Positions 1-8,859 are shown, numbered from the stretch's first letter. The stretch is DNA of 64,000 nt from Pseudomonadota bacterium (GCA_023457895.1 JAEXAY010000008.1:1-64000); one strand, 5' to 3'. Notes: generated by a model not told the origin, from the letters alone. A program made the numbers and translations.

Positions 1-100
1 GCAACAGCGGCCCGATCACTTCCCACTCTTCGTCTGTCACGCCAATCCGCTCGCCCAAGGCTGCCTCCAAAAGCCAGCCTTGAATCAAGGTCCGAGTCCC
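1..100 (-). mobile_element. Edge of an IS5-family-like transposase gene (N-terminal fragment)
   Basis: Read on the minus strand, a frame open to the left edge gives VTDEEWEVIGPLL, beginning at a GTG at position 40. This strongly resembles the first residues of IS5-family (DUF4096 type) transposases, which start (L/V)TDxEWxxIxPLLP. The same frame is open further upstream (an in-frame TTG at 58), so the true start is uncertain. Only 13 codons are visible, so whether the element is intact cannot be judged. No terminal inverted repeat could be paired because the other end is outside the window. Upstream sequence to about 120 may belong to the element. Confidence 0.5.
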
Positions 101-120
101 CAGTCAAGCTTTGTCCACGA

Positions 121-716
121 AACCTAAGACGATCATACCAACTGGCATTCTCAAATTCGCCAAGTGGCCAAAATTCACCGAAGCCTGAAGGCAAAGCCAT
201 TCCCCAAACCATCACACCGCTCCCTGCGCCGACGCGCATTTGCTAAGACTGCCGTTCATGTCAGATTTCCCCGCCATCCGCACGCCATGCCCCCATGTGC
301 AAATCCTCCGTGTCGGTTTTTCACATGTTATGATTCGCGCAAAGCGGAATTGCGGGGATGCGGCTTGCCCGTACCGAAACGGGTCGGGAGAATGGTCCGT
401 AGACTTTCGGGGACACAATATTAATTAATCAACATTTTTCTCTGCTGTGATTCCTATCTTATCGGATGTCCTTACATCAGGCGCCGAAAGTGTTTGCGCA
501 AAGACTGGCGGAGGCCGCGCCAGTCATTGAACCGGGGATGCCCCTGCTGCGCCTCTTTATCCTCTGACTCTCTGGTGACCCCGGGGCTGCAAAATCTGCG
601 GGGCGAGGCATAATATCCCTTCCCCCCTTGTAACATATGAAACCGCTTGCCAATGTGCAGGCTTCTTTGCTTCGCGATTCCGCCACCGAAGCGTGCCATA
701 ACCGACAGGATTGAGG
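121..716. other. Gene-poor intergenic stretch
   Basis: About 600 bases with no ORF that I can support. The short frames here are rich in Arg, Pro and His and have no family resemblance, no ribosome binding site and no conserved neighbours. Composition is less G+C rich than the genes that follow, especially at 415-480. The stretch separates the IS-like edge from the signal-peptide-bearing gene at 717 and presumably holds that gene's promoter, which I could not place with confidence. Confidence 0.5.
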
Positions 717-3700
717 ATGTTCCATAAATTATCGTTCGCCGCCCTGATGCTCGGCGTCAGCGTTCCCGCCCTTGCGCAGTCCGAGGCCAAGGCGCCGCCG
801 ACCCCCGCTTCCGGCCCCGAAGTTTCGGAAAGCGTGCGCGAGCAACCGGCCGATCAGGCGGCGAGCCAGCATGCCCCTGCGCCTCAGACCAATGCGCAAG
901 CTAACACACAGGCGCAGGCCGCGCCTGCCAAACCCGCCGGCGAACAGAAGTGGGATGTCAACAATCCGCGCGGGCTCACCACGCGCAAGGTGCCGCTCAA
1001 TACCGACGAGGGCACATGGATGAACGTCGATGTGTCGCCCGATGGCAGCCGCATCGCCTTCGACATGCTCGGCGACATCTATGTCATGCCGATGGCGGGC
1101 GGCACGCCGACCCGCATTGCCGAAGGGCTTGCTTATGAACAGCAGCCGCGCTGGTCGCCCGACGGGCGCACGATCGCGTTCGTTTCGGATCGCGGCGGCG
1201 GCGACAATATCTGGCTGATGGGACCCGACGGCGCGAACAAGCGCCAGCTCACCAAGGAGGATTTCCGCCTCCTGAACCAGCCGAGCTGGTCGCCGGACGG
1301 CCGCTATATCGTCGCCAAGAAGCATTTCACCACGGGCCGTTCGCTCGGCACCGGCGAGGTGTGGCTCTACCATGTCGCGGGCGGCGCGGGCGTGCCGCTG
1401 GTCAAGCGGCCCAACGAAACCCACCAGAAGGAACTGGGCGAACCGACCTTCACGCCCGATGGCAAGGGCGTCTATTTCACCCGCAACATCACCTCGGGCC
1501 CGATCTTCCAATATGCGCAAAATTCGAACGGCGAACTGTTCGCGATCGAGCGCTACGATCTCGACAGCGGGGAGACCAACCGGGTGACCGCGGGGAATGG
1601 CGGCGCGGTCCGCCCGACCCCCTCGCCCGACGGCAAATATCTCGCCTTCGTGCGGCGCGAGCGGGCGCGGTCCAAACTTTATGTGCGCGACCTTGCGAGC
1701 GGGAGCGAGCGCAAGCTTTACGACCTTCCCGATCAGGACATGCAGGAAACCTGGGCGGTGAGCGGGGTCTATCCCAATATGGACTGGACCCCGGACAGCC
1801 GCGAGGTGGTGTTCTGGGGCGGCGGCAAGATCAACCGTATCGCGGTCGATGGCGGCAGCGTGCGGCAGGTCCCGTTCCGGATCAGCGACGACCGCGTCGT
1901 TGCCAATTCGGTCCATCCGGTGATCGATGTCGCGCCGGCAAGCTTCCAGACCAGGATGGTCCGCTGGGCACAGATGTCGCCCGATGGCCGCAGCGTCGTC
2001 TATGAATCGCTCGGCAAGCTGTGGCTGAAACCCGCAAGCGGCGGCAATGCGCGGCGGCTGACCAATAGCGGCAGCGATGTGTTCGAAACCTTCCCCGCCT
2101 GGTCGCGCGACGGCAAGCAGATCGCGTTCGTCACCTGGAACGATGCGCGGCTCGGCCGGATCGTCACCGTCGGCGCGGGCGGCGGATCGCCCAGGGTCGT
2201 GACCAATGTCCCGGGCCATTACAGCAACCCCGTGTTTGCGCCCGATGGCCGCAGCATCGCGTTCGAAGCCGGGGCGGGCGGCGACCTGACCGCCGGCAAT
2301 CACGGCCGCGATAGTGGCATCTACAGCGTCGCGACTAGCGGCGGCGCGCCGCGGCTGGTCGAGCGCGGCGGCTCCAACCCGCAATTCGGTGCGTCGGGCG
2401 AGCGCGTCTTCTTCACCCAGGGCGCGGGCGGCAAGCTGCAACTCGTGTCATCCGACATGAACGGCGAGGCGCGCCGGGTCCATGCCTCGGGCGATCTTGC
2501 CAGCCGCTTCGTCGTCGCGCCCGATGGCCAGTCGGTCGCCTTCCGCCAGAATTACGAAGCGTTCCTCATGCCGTTGCTGCCGGGCACGCAGGATGTCAGC
2601 GCCGATCCCAAGGGCGGCGCGATCCCGACCGTGCGGCTGTCGAAGGGCGGCGGCGAGTTCATCCATTTTTCGAACGGCGGTGCCCGCGTCCACTGGTCGA
2701 TGGGACCGGTGCTCTACAGCGCCGATGCGCGCACTCTCTACGGCGCCCGCTATGAAGCCCCGGCAAGCGGCATCAACCTGTCGCAGACGGTCGCTGCAGC
2801 CAAGCCCTCCGGCAGCGTCGCGCTGACCGGCGCGCGGATCATCACCATGTCCGGCGCGGATGGCGGCGTGATCGAGGACGGCACCATCCTCATCCGCGGC
2901 GACCGCATCGTCGCGGTCGGCCCGCGCGGCAGCGTGCCGGTTCCCGCCGGGACGCCCTCGGTCGACCTTACCGGCAAGACGATCACCCCGGGTTTCATCG
3001 ATGCGCATGCGCATGGTCCCTATGGCGTCAACGGCTATACGCCGCAGCAGAACTGGTCGGCGATGGTCAATCTCGCGCTCGGCACCACCACTGTGCACGA
3101 CCCGTCGAGCCGCGCCACCGAAGTGTTCGCAGCATCCGAATTCCAGCGCGCGGGCCTCATCCTCGCGCCGCGCACCTATTCGACCGGCGAGATCATCTAT
3201 GGCGCCAAGGCTGCGGGCGTGTTCGCCGATGTCGGCAAATATGACGATGCGCTCGCCCATGTCCGCCGCTTGAAGGCGCAAGGCGCGTGGAGCGTCAAGA
3301 ATTACAATCAGCCGCGCCGCGAGCAGCGCCAGATGGTGACGGCCGCCGCGCAGGCCGAAAACATGCTGGTCGTGCCTGAGGGCGGATCGCTGTTCAACAT
3401 GGACATGAGCCTCATCCAGGACGGCAATGCGACGATGGAGCATAATGTCCCCGGCAAGATCTTCTACGAAGATGTGCTGCAAATGTGGTCGCAGACGAAG
3501 ACCAACTACACGCCGACGCTGGTTGTCGCCTATGGCGGGCCGGGCGCCGATCCCTATTGGCGCAGCCACACCAATGTGTGGGAGCAGCCGCTCTTGAAGG
3601 CGCATATCCCGCCGGGCATCCTCGCCGCCAACAATGCGCGGCGCGAAATCGCTCCGGAAGAGGATTATGCCGATACCTGGGCGGCGCGCGAGGCAAGGAA

Positions 3701-4121
3701 GCTCGCCGACCGCGGCATCAAGGTCAATATCGGCGCGCATGGCCAGCAGGACGGCATTGGCGCACACTGGGAAATCTGGAGCTTCGCCAAGGGCGGCTTC
3801 ACGCCCTTGCAGGCACTCGAAACCGCGACCATCAGCCCGGCGGTAACGCTCGGCCTCGACAAGGATCTCGGCAGTCTCGAACCGGGCAAGCTTGCCGACC
3901 TGGTGGTGATGGACGCCAACCCGCTCGACAATATCCGCAACACCGAAAAGATCGCCAAGGTGATGCTCGGCGGGCGGCTCTATGACGCGGCGACGCTCAA
4001 CGAGGAAGTGACGGGCAACCGCCGCCGTCAGCCTTATTGGTGGGAAGGCTCGGGCAATGCCGATGCGGGCAACGGCGCGACGCGCACCGAAGCGCACAGC
4101 CACGGTCACAGTCACCAATAA
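717..4121 (+). CDS. Secreted TolB-like beta-propeller / amidohydrolase fusion protein
   Basis: A 1134-residue exported protein. The ATG at 717 begins a clear signal peptide (MFHKLSFAALMLGVSVPALA); the TTG two codons upstream is a less likely start. After an Ala/Gln/Pro-rich linker come about ten WSPDG/SPDGR-type repeats (PD40/TolB-like propeller, roughly residues 100-620). From about residue 700 follows an amidohydrolase domain with the metal-binding pair in FIDAHAHG (His764 and His766). The C-terminus is histidine rich (AHSHGHSHQ). The family includes metal-dependent amidases and dipeptidases; the substrate is unknown. The gene stands alone and converges on the LON-domain gene 25 bp away. 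Inference: a periplasmic or secreted peptide/amide hydrolase with the propeller gating substrate. Confidence 0.88.
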   Translation: MFHKLSFAALMLGVSVPALAQSEAKAPPTPASGPEVSESVREQPADQAASQHAPAPQTNAQANTQAQAAPAKPAGEQKWDVNNPRGLTTRKVPLNTDEGTWMNVDVSPDGSRIAFDMLGDIYVMPMAGGTPTRIAEGLAYEQQPRWSPDGRTIAFVSDRGGGDNIWLMGPDGANKRQLTKEDFRLLNQPSWSPDGRYIVAKKHFTTGRSLGTGEVWLYHVAGGAGVPLVKRPNETHQKELGEPTFTPDGKGVYFTRNITSGPIFQYAQNSNGELFAIERYDLDSGETNRVTAGNGGAVRPTPSPDGKYLAFVRRERARSKLYVRDLASGSERKLYDLPDQDMQETWAVSGVYPNMDWTPDSREVVFWGGGKINRIAVDGGSVRQVPFRISDDRVVANSVHPVIDVAPASFQTRMVRWAQMSPDGRSVVYESLGKLWLKPASGGNARRLTNSGSDVFETFPAWSRDGKQIAFVTWNDARLGRIVTVGAGGGSPRVVTNVPGHYSNPVFAPDGRSIAFEAGAGGDLTAGNHGRDSGIYSVATSGGAPRLVERGGSNPQFGASGERVFFTQGAGGKLQLVSSDMNGEARRVHASGDLASRFVVAPDGQSVAFRQNYEAFLMPLLPGTQDVSADPKGGAIPTVRLSKGGGEFIHFSNGGARVHWSMGPVLYSADARTLYGARYEAPASGINLSQTVAAAKPSGSVALTGARIITMSGADGGVIEDGTILIRGDRIVAVGPRGSVPVPAGTPSVDLTGKTITPGFIDAHAHGPYGVNGYTPQQNWSAMVNLALGTTTVHDPSSRATEVFAASEFQRAGLILAPRTYSTGEIIYGAKAAGVFADVGKYDDALAHVRRLKAQGAWSVKNYNQPRREQRQMVTAAAQAENMLVVPEGGSLFNMDMSLIQDGNATMEHNVPGKIFYEDVLQMWSQTKTNYTPTLVVAYGGPGADPYWRSHTNVWEQPLLKAHIPPGILAANNARREIAPEEDYADTWAAREARKLADRGIKVNIGAHGQQDGIGAHWEIWSFAKGGFTPLQALETATISPAVTLGLDKDLGSLEPGKLADLVVMDANPLDNIRNTEKIAKVMLGGRLYDAATLNEEVTGNRRRQPYWWEGSGNADAGNGATRTEAHSHGHSHQ

Positions 4122-4146
4122 TGCAGGGATGGCGCCGGCGGCGGGG

Positions 4147-4800
4147 TTACTGCAAGGTCACCACGTCGTCGTCGCTGTCGCGGCGGCCGAAAAACTGCAT
4201 CAGCTGCATGATGAGTTCAGCGCGCTGGTTGAGCGTCCCGACCTCGAGCAAGGCCTGTTTGGCTGCCGCATCGAACGGCGCGACCTGTGCGATGCCGTTG
4301 ACCAGCGCGCTGTCGTCAAGCTGCGCCACCGCGGCCCAATCGACCATATAGCCCTGCCGCTCGGCAAAGCGGCGCGCTTCCTGTTCCAGGGCGGCGCGTT
4401 CGGCGCTCGCAAGATAGGCGTCCGCGTCCGGCGTCTCGACCTCGGCGGTCACCTGCCGGAACGGGGTTTCGACCGCAAGCTCGCGCAGCAGCCGGAACCG
4501 CGCCACGCCTTCGAGCAGGATATTGTAGCGGCCATCGTCGAGCGCCTCGACATCGGTGATCCGCCCGATGCACCCAACCTCGAACAAGGGCGGCGCGTCA
4601 CCGCCGCCGGGCTTGCTGATCAGCGTACGCGGCTGGATCATCCCGATCAGCCGGTCGCCCGCAAGCGCCGCGCTCACCATCGCCCGATAACGCGGCTCGA
4701 AAATATGCAAGGGGAGCTGCATCCCCGGGAACAGCACCGCCCCGGCGAGCGGAAACACCGACAGGCGCTTTTCGCTTACCGGACGGTCGAGCGCGGACAT
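4147..4800 (-). CDS. LON peptidase substrate-binding domain protein
   Basis: 217 residues from the ATG at 4800 (MSALDRPVSEKRLSVFPL). It matches the LON N-terminal domain family (PF02190): LSVFPLAGAVLFPG, then LPLHIFEPRYRAMV, then the conserved GRIGMI-like segment with ...CIGRITDVEALDDGRYNI. There is no AAA+ or Ser-Lys protease domain, so this is the stand-alone LON-domain type, thought to bind unfolded polypeptides. Its start overlaps the stop of the upstream chaperedoxin gene (TGATG), so the two are translationally coupled and probably act together in protein quality control. The precise role of stand-alone LON proteins is not settled. Confidence 0.9.
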   Translation of the reverse strand: MSALDRPVSEKRLSVFPLAGAVLFPGMQLPLHIFEPRYRAMVSAALAGDRLIGMIQPRTLISKPGGGDAPPLFEVGCIGRITDVEALDDGRYNILLEGVARFRLLRELAVETPFRQVTAEVETPDADAYLASAERAALEQEARRFAERQGYMVDWAAVAQLDDSALVNGIAQVAPFDAAAKQALLEVGTLNQRAELIMQLMQFFGRRDSDDDVVTLQ

Positions 4801-5723
4801 CAGCCGAACAGGATCGCCGACAGGCGGCGGCGCTGCGCCGAGACCCACGGGTCTTCCAGCCCCACCACCTCGAACAGCGACAGCAATTTCGCACGCGCCG
4901 CGCCCTCGTTCCATTCGCGGTCGGCGGCGATACTGGCGAGCAGCGCATCGGCCGCCTTGTCCCGCTCCCCTGCGGCAAAAGCGGCGGTCGCATAATCATA
5001 ACGCGCCTGGTGGTCGTCCGGGCTGGCCGCCAGTTTGGCTTCGGCCTCGGCGAGCGCGGCGCCCAGTTCCTCGCCGTGCGGCGCATCCTTGGCAAGGCCG
5101 ATCGCGGCGCGGGCGCGTTCGAACGGGGCCTGTTTGGTCAGCTCTTCGGGGAGCGCCGCCATGATCTGCTCGGCGGCTTCCGCATCCCCCGAGGCGGCGA
5201 GCGCACGCACCAGTCCGGCCTGCGCATCGGCATTGTCCGGCGCCATTTCGACGATCTGCGCAAAGACCGAGATGGCGCGCGGGGCATCGCCATCATGCAG
5301 CACTTCTTCGCCCATCGCGAGCAGCGGCGCAATATCATGCGCCTCCTGCTGCGCCTCGCCCTCGACCGGCAACTGGCGCAGGATCTGGTCGAGCATCTGC
5401 GACAGCTGGCTTTCGGTGCGCGCATTGGTCAGGTCGGCAACCGGCTGGCCCTTGAAGATCGCATAGACGGTCGGGATCGAGCGCACCTGGAACTGCGCCG
5501 AGATAAACGCATTTTCGTCGACATTGACCTTGACCAGCTTGACGCCCTTGCGGGCATAATCGGCCGCGACCTTTTCCAGCACCGGCGCGAGCGATTTGCA
5601 CGGCCCGCACCATTCCGCCCAGAAATCGAGGATGACGAGGTTCGTCATCGAAGGTTCGACGACATCCTTGCGAAATTGTTCGACGGCTTGCTGTTCTTCC
5701 GGGGAAAGGCCCAATGTTGCCAC
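4800..5723 (-). CDS. Thioredoxin-fold co-chaperone, CnoX/YbbN type
   Basis: 307 residues starting at the GTG at 5723 (VATLGLSPEEQQ), preceded by GGAGC at good spacing; the longer frame upstream has no such site. N-terminal thioredoxin domain with FWAEWCGPCK, active-site cysteines Cys39 and Cys42, followed by the cis-Pro region (RSIPTVYAI). The C-terminal half is TPR-like (repeated Ala-rich helices, about residues 120-300), as in CnoX/YbbN chaperedoxins that protect clients from oxidation and pass them to chaperones. Unlike E. coli YbbN, which has SxxC, the full CxxC is present, so redox activity is likely. A palindrome CCCCATATGTGGGG lies at 5762-5775, about 40 bp upstream, and may be a regulatory site. 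Confidence 0.88.
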   Translation of the reverse strand: MATLGLSPEEQQAVEQFRKDVVEPSMTNLVILDFWAEWCGPCKSLAPVLEKVAADYARKGVKLVKVNVDENAFISAQFQVRSIPTVYAIFKGQPVADLTNARTESQLSQMLDQILRQLPVEGEAQQEAHDIAPLLAMGEEVLHDGDAPRAISVFAQIVEMAPDNADAQAGLVRALAASGDAEAAEQIMAALPEELTKQAPFERARAAIGLAKDAPHGEELGAALAEAEAKLAASPDDHQARYDYATAAFAAGERDKAADALLASIAADREWNEGAARAKLLSLFEVVGLEDPWVSAQRRRLSAILFG

Positions 5724-5941
5724 GACCGGCTCCTTGCTGTTGACTGAAGGCAATGAAATTACCCCATATGTGGGGCAAAATGCCCGAATGCCAACCCCTA
5801 ACAATGATCCGCGCGGGCGCGGGCGAAAGAATCTTGCGTCCATTTCCCAATAAGGGCTTGCCTGCCCCAAGAATCATTGCTAGTCGCGCGCCCTCACCCA
5901 CCGACGCGGCTCAATTCCAGCCGGTCCGGTTCGGCGCCAGA

Positions 5942-6016
5942 GCGGGCGTAGCTCAGGGGTAGAGCACAACCTTGCCAAGGTTGGGGTCGAGGGTTCGAAT
6001 CCCTTCGCCCGCTCCA
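5942..6016 (+). tRNA. tRNA-Gly (GCC)
   Basis: A 75-nt cloverleaf. Acceptor arms GCGGGCG and CGCCCGC pair perfectly, the D arm contains GCTCAGGGGTAGAGC, the anticodon stem/loop is CCTTGCCAAGG with anticodon GCC, and the T arm contains GGTTCGAATCC. The discriminator base is T and the CCA end is encoded in the DNA. It reads in the opposite direction to the chaperedoxin gene and is followed by a gene-poor, AT-richer stretch. Confidence 0.97.
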
Positions 6017-6490
6017 GATTTTCCAGCAATAGCCCCAAACTCCTAACGCCGATGCGGGGCCGGGAAGTCTGCGGACAGGAAGACATGATCGTCGATATCG
6101 CGCTGTATATGCTGCAGAAGTGGGAGGACTGGAACCGAGAGGCGTGGGCAGCAGATCCTAGACCGCTTGACGTGTTCCCGAGCCCCCTTGACCACTCTCT
6201 CATCGCATCGCTGAAGAGGCTGCGGATCAATTGCCTTTTTCCGCTCCAACCGGAGGAGTAAATAATTCTCGAACTTACCGGAAGATAAAAGCCTTGGTTA
6301 ACAAGGCGTTCAGTTTTGAGACAGAAATTTACCTTCGCTATCGCCAATCGGATTCGCTTTTTCTCCTGCGATACGGTAACGGATTCTTAACCATCGATAA
6401 ACGGGCGCATTCGCAAGCATCGGTACTGAACCATCTGGTTTGATTTACGAAAATGTTCCGCTGTTCGACAGCGGCAGTTTCGGGGGAAGA
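6017..6490. other. Intergenic stretch after tRNA-Gly with one doubtful small ORF
   Basis: No gene can be supported with confidence. A plus-strand frame from the ATG at 6085 to 6261 would encode MIVDIALYMLQKWEDWNREA and so on (58 residues); it has no clear ribosome binding site and no family I recognise. The second half (6260-6450) is distinctly AT-richer than the surroundings and probably contains the promoter of the PEP-CTERM gene, but no convincing -35/-10 or sigma-54 (-24/-12) element was found. A location directly 3' of a tRNA is typical for integration scars, but no repeat of the tRNA 3' end was seen inside the window. Confidence 0.4.
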
Positions 6491-7186
6491 ATGATGAAGA
6501 ATTTCATAGTTTATGCAGCCGCGGCACTCGCCACGATATCCGTTTCGGCGCCCGCTGCGGCAGAACCGATTCTGCTTTCATCGACCGATATCGGTAGCAG
6601 CTTCACGCTCGACTTTAACGGTTTCACTGGCGATGGCACGGTGGCGGGGTTGCTTGGTACCGCCCTGCTGACGCTGACCGGCACCACGGCTGACAGCTAT
6701 ACTTTCGATTATTCTGTTTCCAACATCTCGACCGATCCGATCCTGACTTCGCGCATTTCCGGGTTCGGCTTCAACACCGATCCGAACATCAGCCGCGCCT
6801 CCTCAACCGGCACCTTCACAAAGGTTGGCACCTATTCCAACGCGCCCAACATCGGCACGGTCGATGTCTGCTTCAAGTCGGGCGGCGGCAACAACTGCGC
6901 CGGCGGCGGCGGCGGCGGCGTGAACATGGGCCAAACCGGAACCGGCAGCCTGACGCTCAATTTCGCCGCGCCGCTGACCTCGCTTGCGCTCAATGATTTC
7001 TTCGTCCGTTATCAGTCGATCACCGGCGCCGGGACGGTGAGCTCCGCCGTGGGCACCGGAACGGTCACCAGCAGTTCCAGTGGCGGCACCCAGGTGCCCG
7101 AACCCGGCGTGGTCGGGCTCTTTGCCCTTGGCGTGCTGGGCCTCGGCATTGGCCTTGGCCGCCGCCAGAACCGCAAGACCGCATAA
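6491..7186 (+). CDS. PEP-CTERM sorting domain protein (probable 'cistern' family)
   Basis: 231 residues from the ATG at 6491 (the adjacent ATG at 6494 is equally possible); GGGGGAAGA precedes it. Signal peptide MMKNFIVYAAAALATISVSAPAAA, a beta-strand-rich secreted body, then the C-terminal PEP-CTERM tripartite signal: VPEPGVVGLF, a hydrophobic helix and a basic tail (GRRQNRKTA). Such proteins are recognised by an exosortase (EpsH family) and sorted to the surface or into the exopolysaccharide matrix. A Cys pair with a Gly run (VCFKSGGGNNC then GGGGGGV, about residues 128-146) resembles what I recall of the cistern PEP-CTERM family; that subfamily name is from memory. No exosortase is in the window. 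Confidence 0.85.
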   Translation: MMKNFIVYAAAALATISVSAPAAAEPILLSSTDIGSSFTLDFNGFTGDGTVAGLLGTALLTLTGTTADSYTFDYSVSNISTDPILTSRISGFGFNTDPNISRASSTGTFTKVGTYSNAPNIGTVDVCFKSGGGNNCAGGGGGGVNMGQTGTGSLTLNFAAPLTSLALNDFFVRYQSITGAGTVSSAVGTGTVTSSSSGGTQVPEPGVVGLFALGVLGLGIGLGRRQNRKTA

Positions 7187-7202
7187 TTTGTTATAAAAAA
7201 CG

Positions 7203-7234
7203 GGCGCCGGACATTGCTTCCGGCGCCTTTTTTG
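7203..7234. terminator. Strong intrinsic terminator between convergent genes
   Basis: Stem GGCGCCGG (7203-7210) and CCGGCGCC (7220-7227) with a 9-base loop, followed by a run of Ts (7228-7234). The A run before the stem (about 7195-7200) gives a T run on the minus strand, so it can serve both the PEP-CTERM gene and the TPR lipoprotein gene facing it. Confidence 0.9.
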
Positions 7235-7269
7235 TTTCCGTGTCATTGGCTGGAATTTTCAGGTTCGCG

Positions 7270-8787
7270 CTAGCCCCCGGCTTCTGCGAGGTGCGCGGCG
7301 ATGGCCTTGTTGTTCGGCGCGATCTCGGCAGCCTTGCGCAACTGATTGAGCCCTTCGGTGCGGTCCTTGCCGGATTTCCACAAGACCCAGCCATGACTGT
7401 CGCGGGCGGAGGCGTTGGTCGGGGCAGCCGCGACCGCCTTCTTCAGCGTCGCGATCGCCTTGTCGGTTTCACCCAGCTCAAACTGCGCCCAGCCGAGATT
7501 GTTGAGGATCACCGCATTGGGCCGCCCGGTTTCCGCGAGTAATGCCTCGTACCGGAGCGCGGCTCCCCGCCAGTCGCGTCGCTGCATCGCCGCATCGGCC
7601 TCTACCAGCGCATTGGCGAGCCGCTGCGGCGAGGCATGTTGCGCGCGCAGCGCAAAACTGTCGGCGTCGGGCAGGTTCGCAGCCTTGGCATAGCTCGCCA
7701 TCGCCGCGACATATTCGCGCGGCGCGTCGGGGCGTTCGGCGGCTGGCCGCAGTGTCTTTGCCGCCGCCGCCGCATCGCCCGATCGCGCGAGCGCCTGCGC
7801 CAGCAGCAGCCGCGCCCGGGCATAGCCGGGCTGTGCATCGATCAGCTGGGTCAGCTGCTTGATCGCAATTCCGTCATTGCCGAGCTTCGAGGCGATCTGC
7901 GCATCGAGCATGCGCAGCGCCGGATTGCCGGGGAGGGTCTTGCGCGCTGCGTTTATTTCATTCTGCGCGGTCTGGACATCGCCGCCCAGCATCGCCGCTT
8001 CGGCGCGCAGGAGATGGACCTCGCCGCGCCCAGGGCCAATTTTTTCCGCTTGAGCGATGACCGCATCGAGCTCGGCCTTCTGCTTCAGCTCGGCAAGCAG
8101 CGTTCCCTTGGCGAACAGGGGCGCGATGCTGACCGGATTGGCTTTTGCGGCGCGGTCAAAACCGGCGAGCGCGCCAGTATAATCGCCCTGCGCCAGCGCG
8201 ACCTGGCCCGACAGCAACGCCGCGTCGAAATCTCGCGGCAATAATTTTGTGGCGGCGGCGGAGAGCGTCCGGGCTTCGGCGAGGTCGCCCGACAACAGCG
8301 CCAGCCGGCCGCGCGTGACCGTCAGCGGGCCGTTCGACGGAAAGCGTGTCGCAGCCTCTCCTGCCAGCGCCTTCGCTTCTTCTGGCCGGTTTTCGCTGAC
8401 GGCGCAGAGGATACGCACGCGCAGCACCCCGGCCTCCTCGCCGCCTTGCGGGCGCTCCATCTGGACGACCTTGTCGCAGCGATCCTGCAACAGCATCGCT
8501 TCGGCGAGCTGCCCGCGCTGCATGGCATTCAATGGCTGTCTGGCTGCGATCCGCTGGAGCGAATTTTCCGCTCCCATCCCATCCCCGCCCGCAAGCTGAA
8601 TCTGCGCCATCAGTCCGAGCGCACGCATGTCGGCGGGATTCTGCTGGAGCAGGTTCATCAGCTCGATCCGCGCGGTGGAAAACTCTCCCTTCGCCACGAG
8701 ATCGGCTGCATGTTCATAACTGGGCGGCGCGTTGCGGCATCCCGCAAGCGCAGTCATGAGCAGGAAAAGACTGGCATATTTCTTCAT
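7270..8787 (-). CDS. Tetratricopeptide-repeat lipoprotein
   Basis: 505 residues from the ATG at 8787 (MKKYASLFLLMTALAGC). LMTALAGC is a lipobox with the acylated Cys at residue 17, so the protein is a lipoprotein. The rest is almost entirely TPR-like helical pairs (for example AADLVAKGEFSTARIEL, LLSGQVALAQGDYTGALAGFDRA, NNLGWAQFELGETDKAIATLKKA). It resembles the TPR lipoproteins found with PEP-CTERM/exosortase systems (PrsT-like), but is much shorter than typical PrsT and the assignment is inference from its place opposite a PEP-CTERM gene. TPR lipoproteins usually scaffold envelope complexes or secretion machinery. Confidence 0.82.
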   Translation of the reverse strand: MKKYASLFLLMTALAGCRNAPPSYEHAADLVAKGEFSTARIELMNLLQQNPADMRALGLMAQIQLAGGDGMGAENSLQRIAARQPLNAMQRGQLAEAMLLQDRCDKVVQMERPQGGEEAGVLRVRILCAVSENRPEEAKALAGEAATRFPSNGPLTVTRGRLALLSGDLAEARTLSAAATKLLPRDFDAALLSGQVALAQGDYTGALAGFDRAAKANPVSIAPLFAKGTLLAELKQKAELDAVIAQAEKIGPGRGEVHLLRAEAAMLGGDVQTAQNEINAARKTLPGNPALRMLDAQIASKLGNDGIAIKQLTQLIDAQPGYARARLLLAQALARSGDAAAAAKTLRPAAERPDAPREYVAAMASYAKAANLPDADSFALRAQHASPQRLANALVEADAAMQRRDWRGAALRYEALLAETGRPNAVILNNLGWAQFELGETDKAIATLKKAVAAAPTNASARDSHGWVLWKSGKDRTEGLNQLRKAAEIAPNNKAIAAHLAEAGG

Positions 8788-8859
8788 GCCTCCCGCATAG
8801 CATGGTGGCCGGGAGACAGCCAGCGGCACGAAGGAGGCGGCCAGCCCAGCCCCGTCCCG

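Noticed and set aside
164..424. 86-codon plus-strand ORF in the left intergenic stretch
   Set aside because: Arg/Pro/His-rich composition, no ribosome binding site, overlapping frames on both strands, no family resemblance.
729..4118. Two long minus-strand ORFs (570 and 556 codons) opposite the amidohydrolase gene
   Set aside because: They mirror the third-codon-position G+C of the real gene. Their products are rich in Arg, Ala, Asp and His, with no domain, signal peptide or ribosome binding site.
5880..6347. Minus-strand ORF containing AKGFEPSTPTLARLCSTPEL
   Set aside because: This phrase is the well-known false translation of the antisense of a tRNA gene (here tRNA-Gly at 5942-6016).
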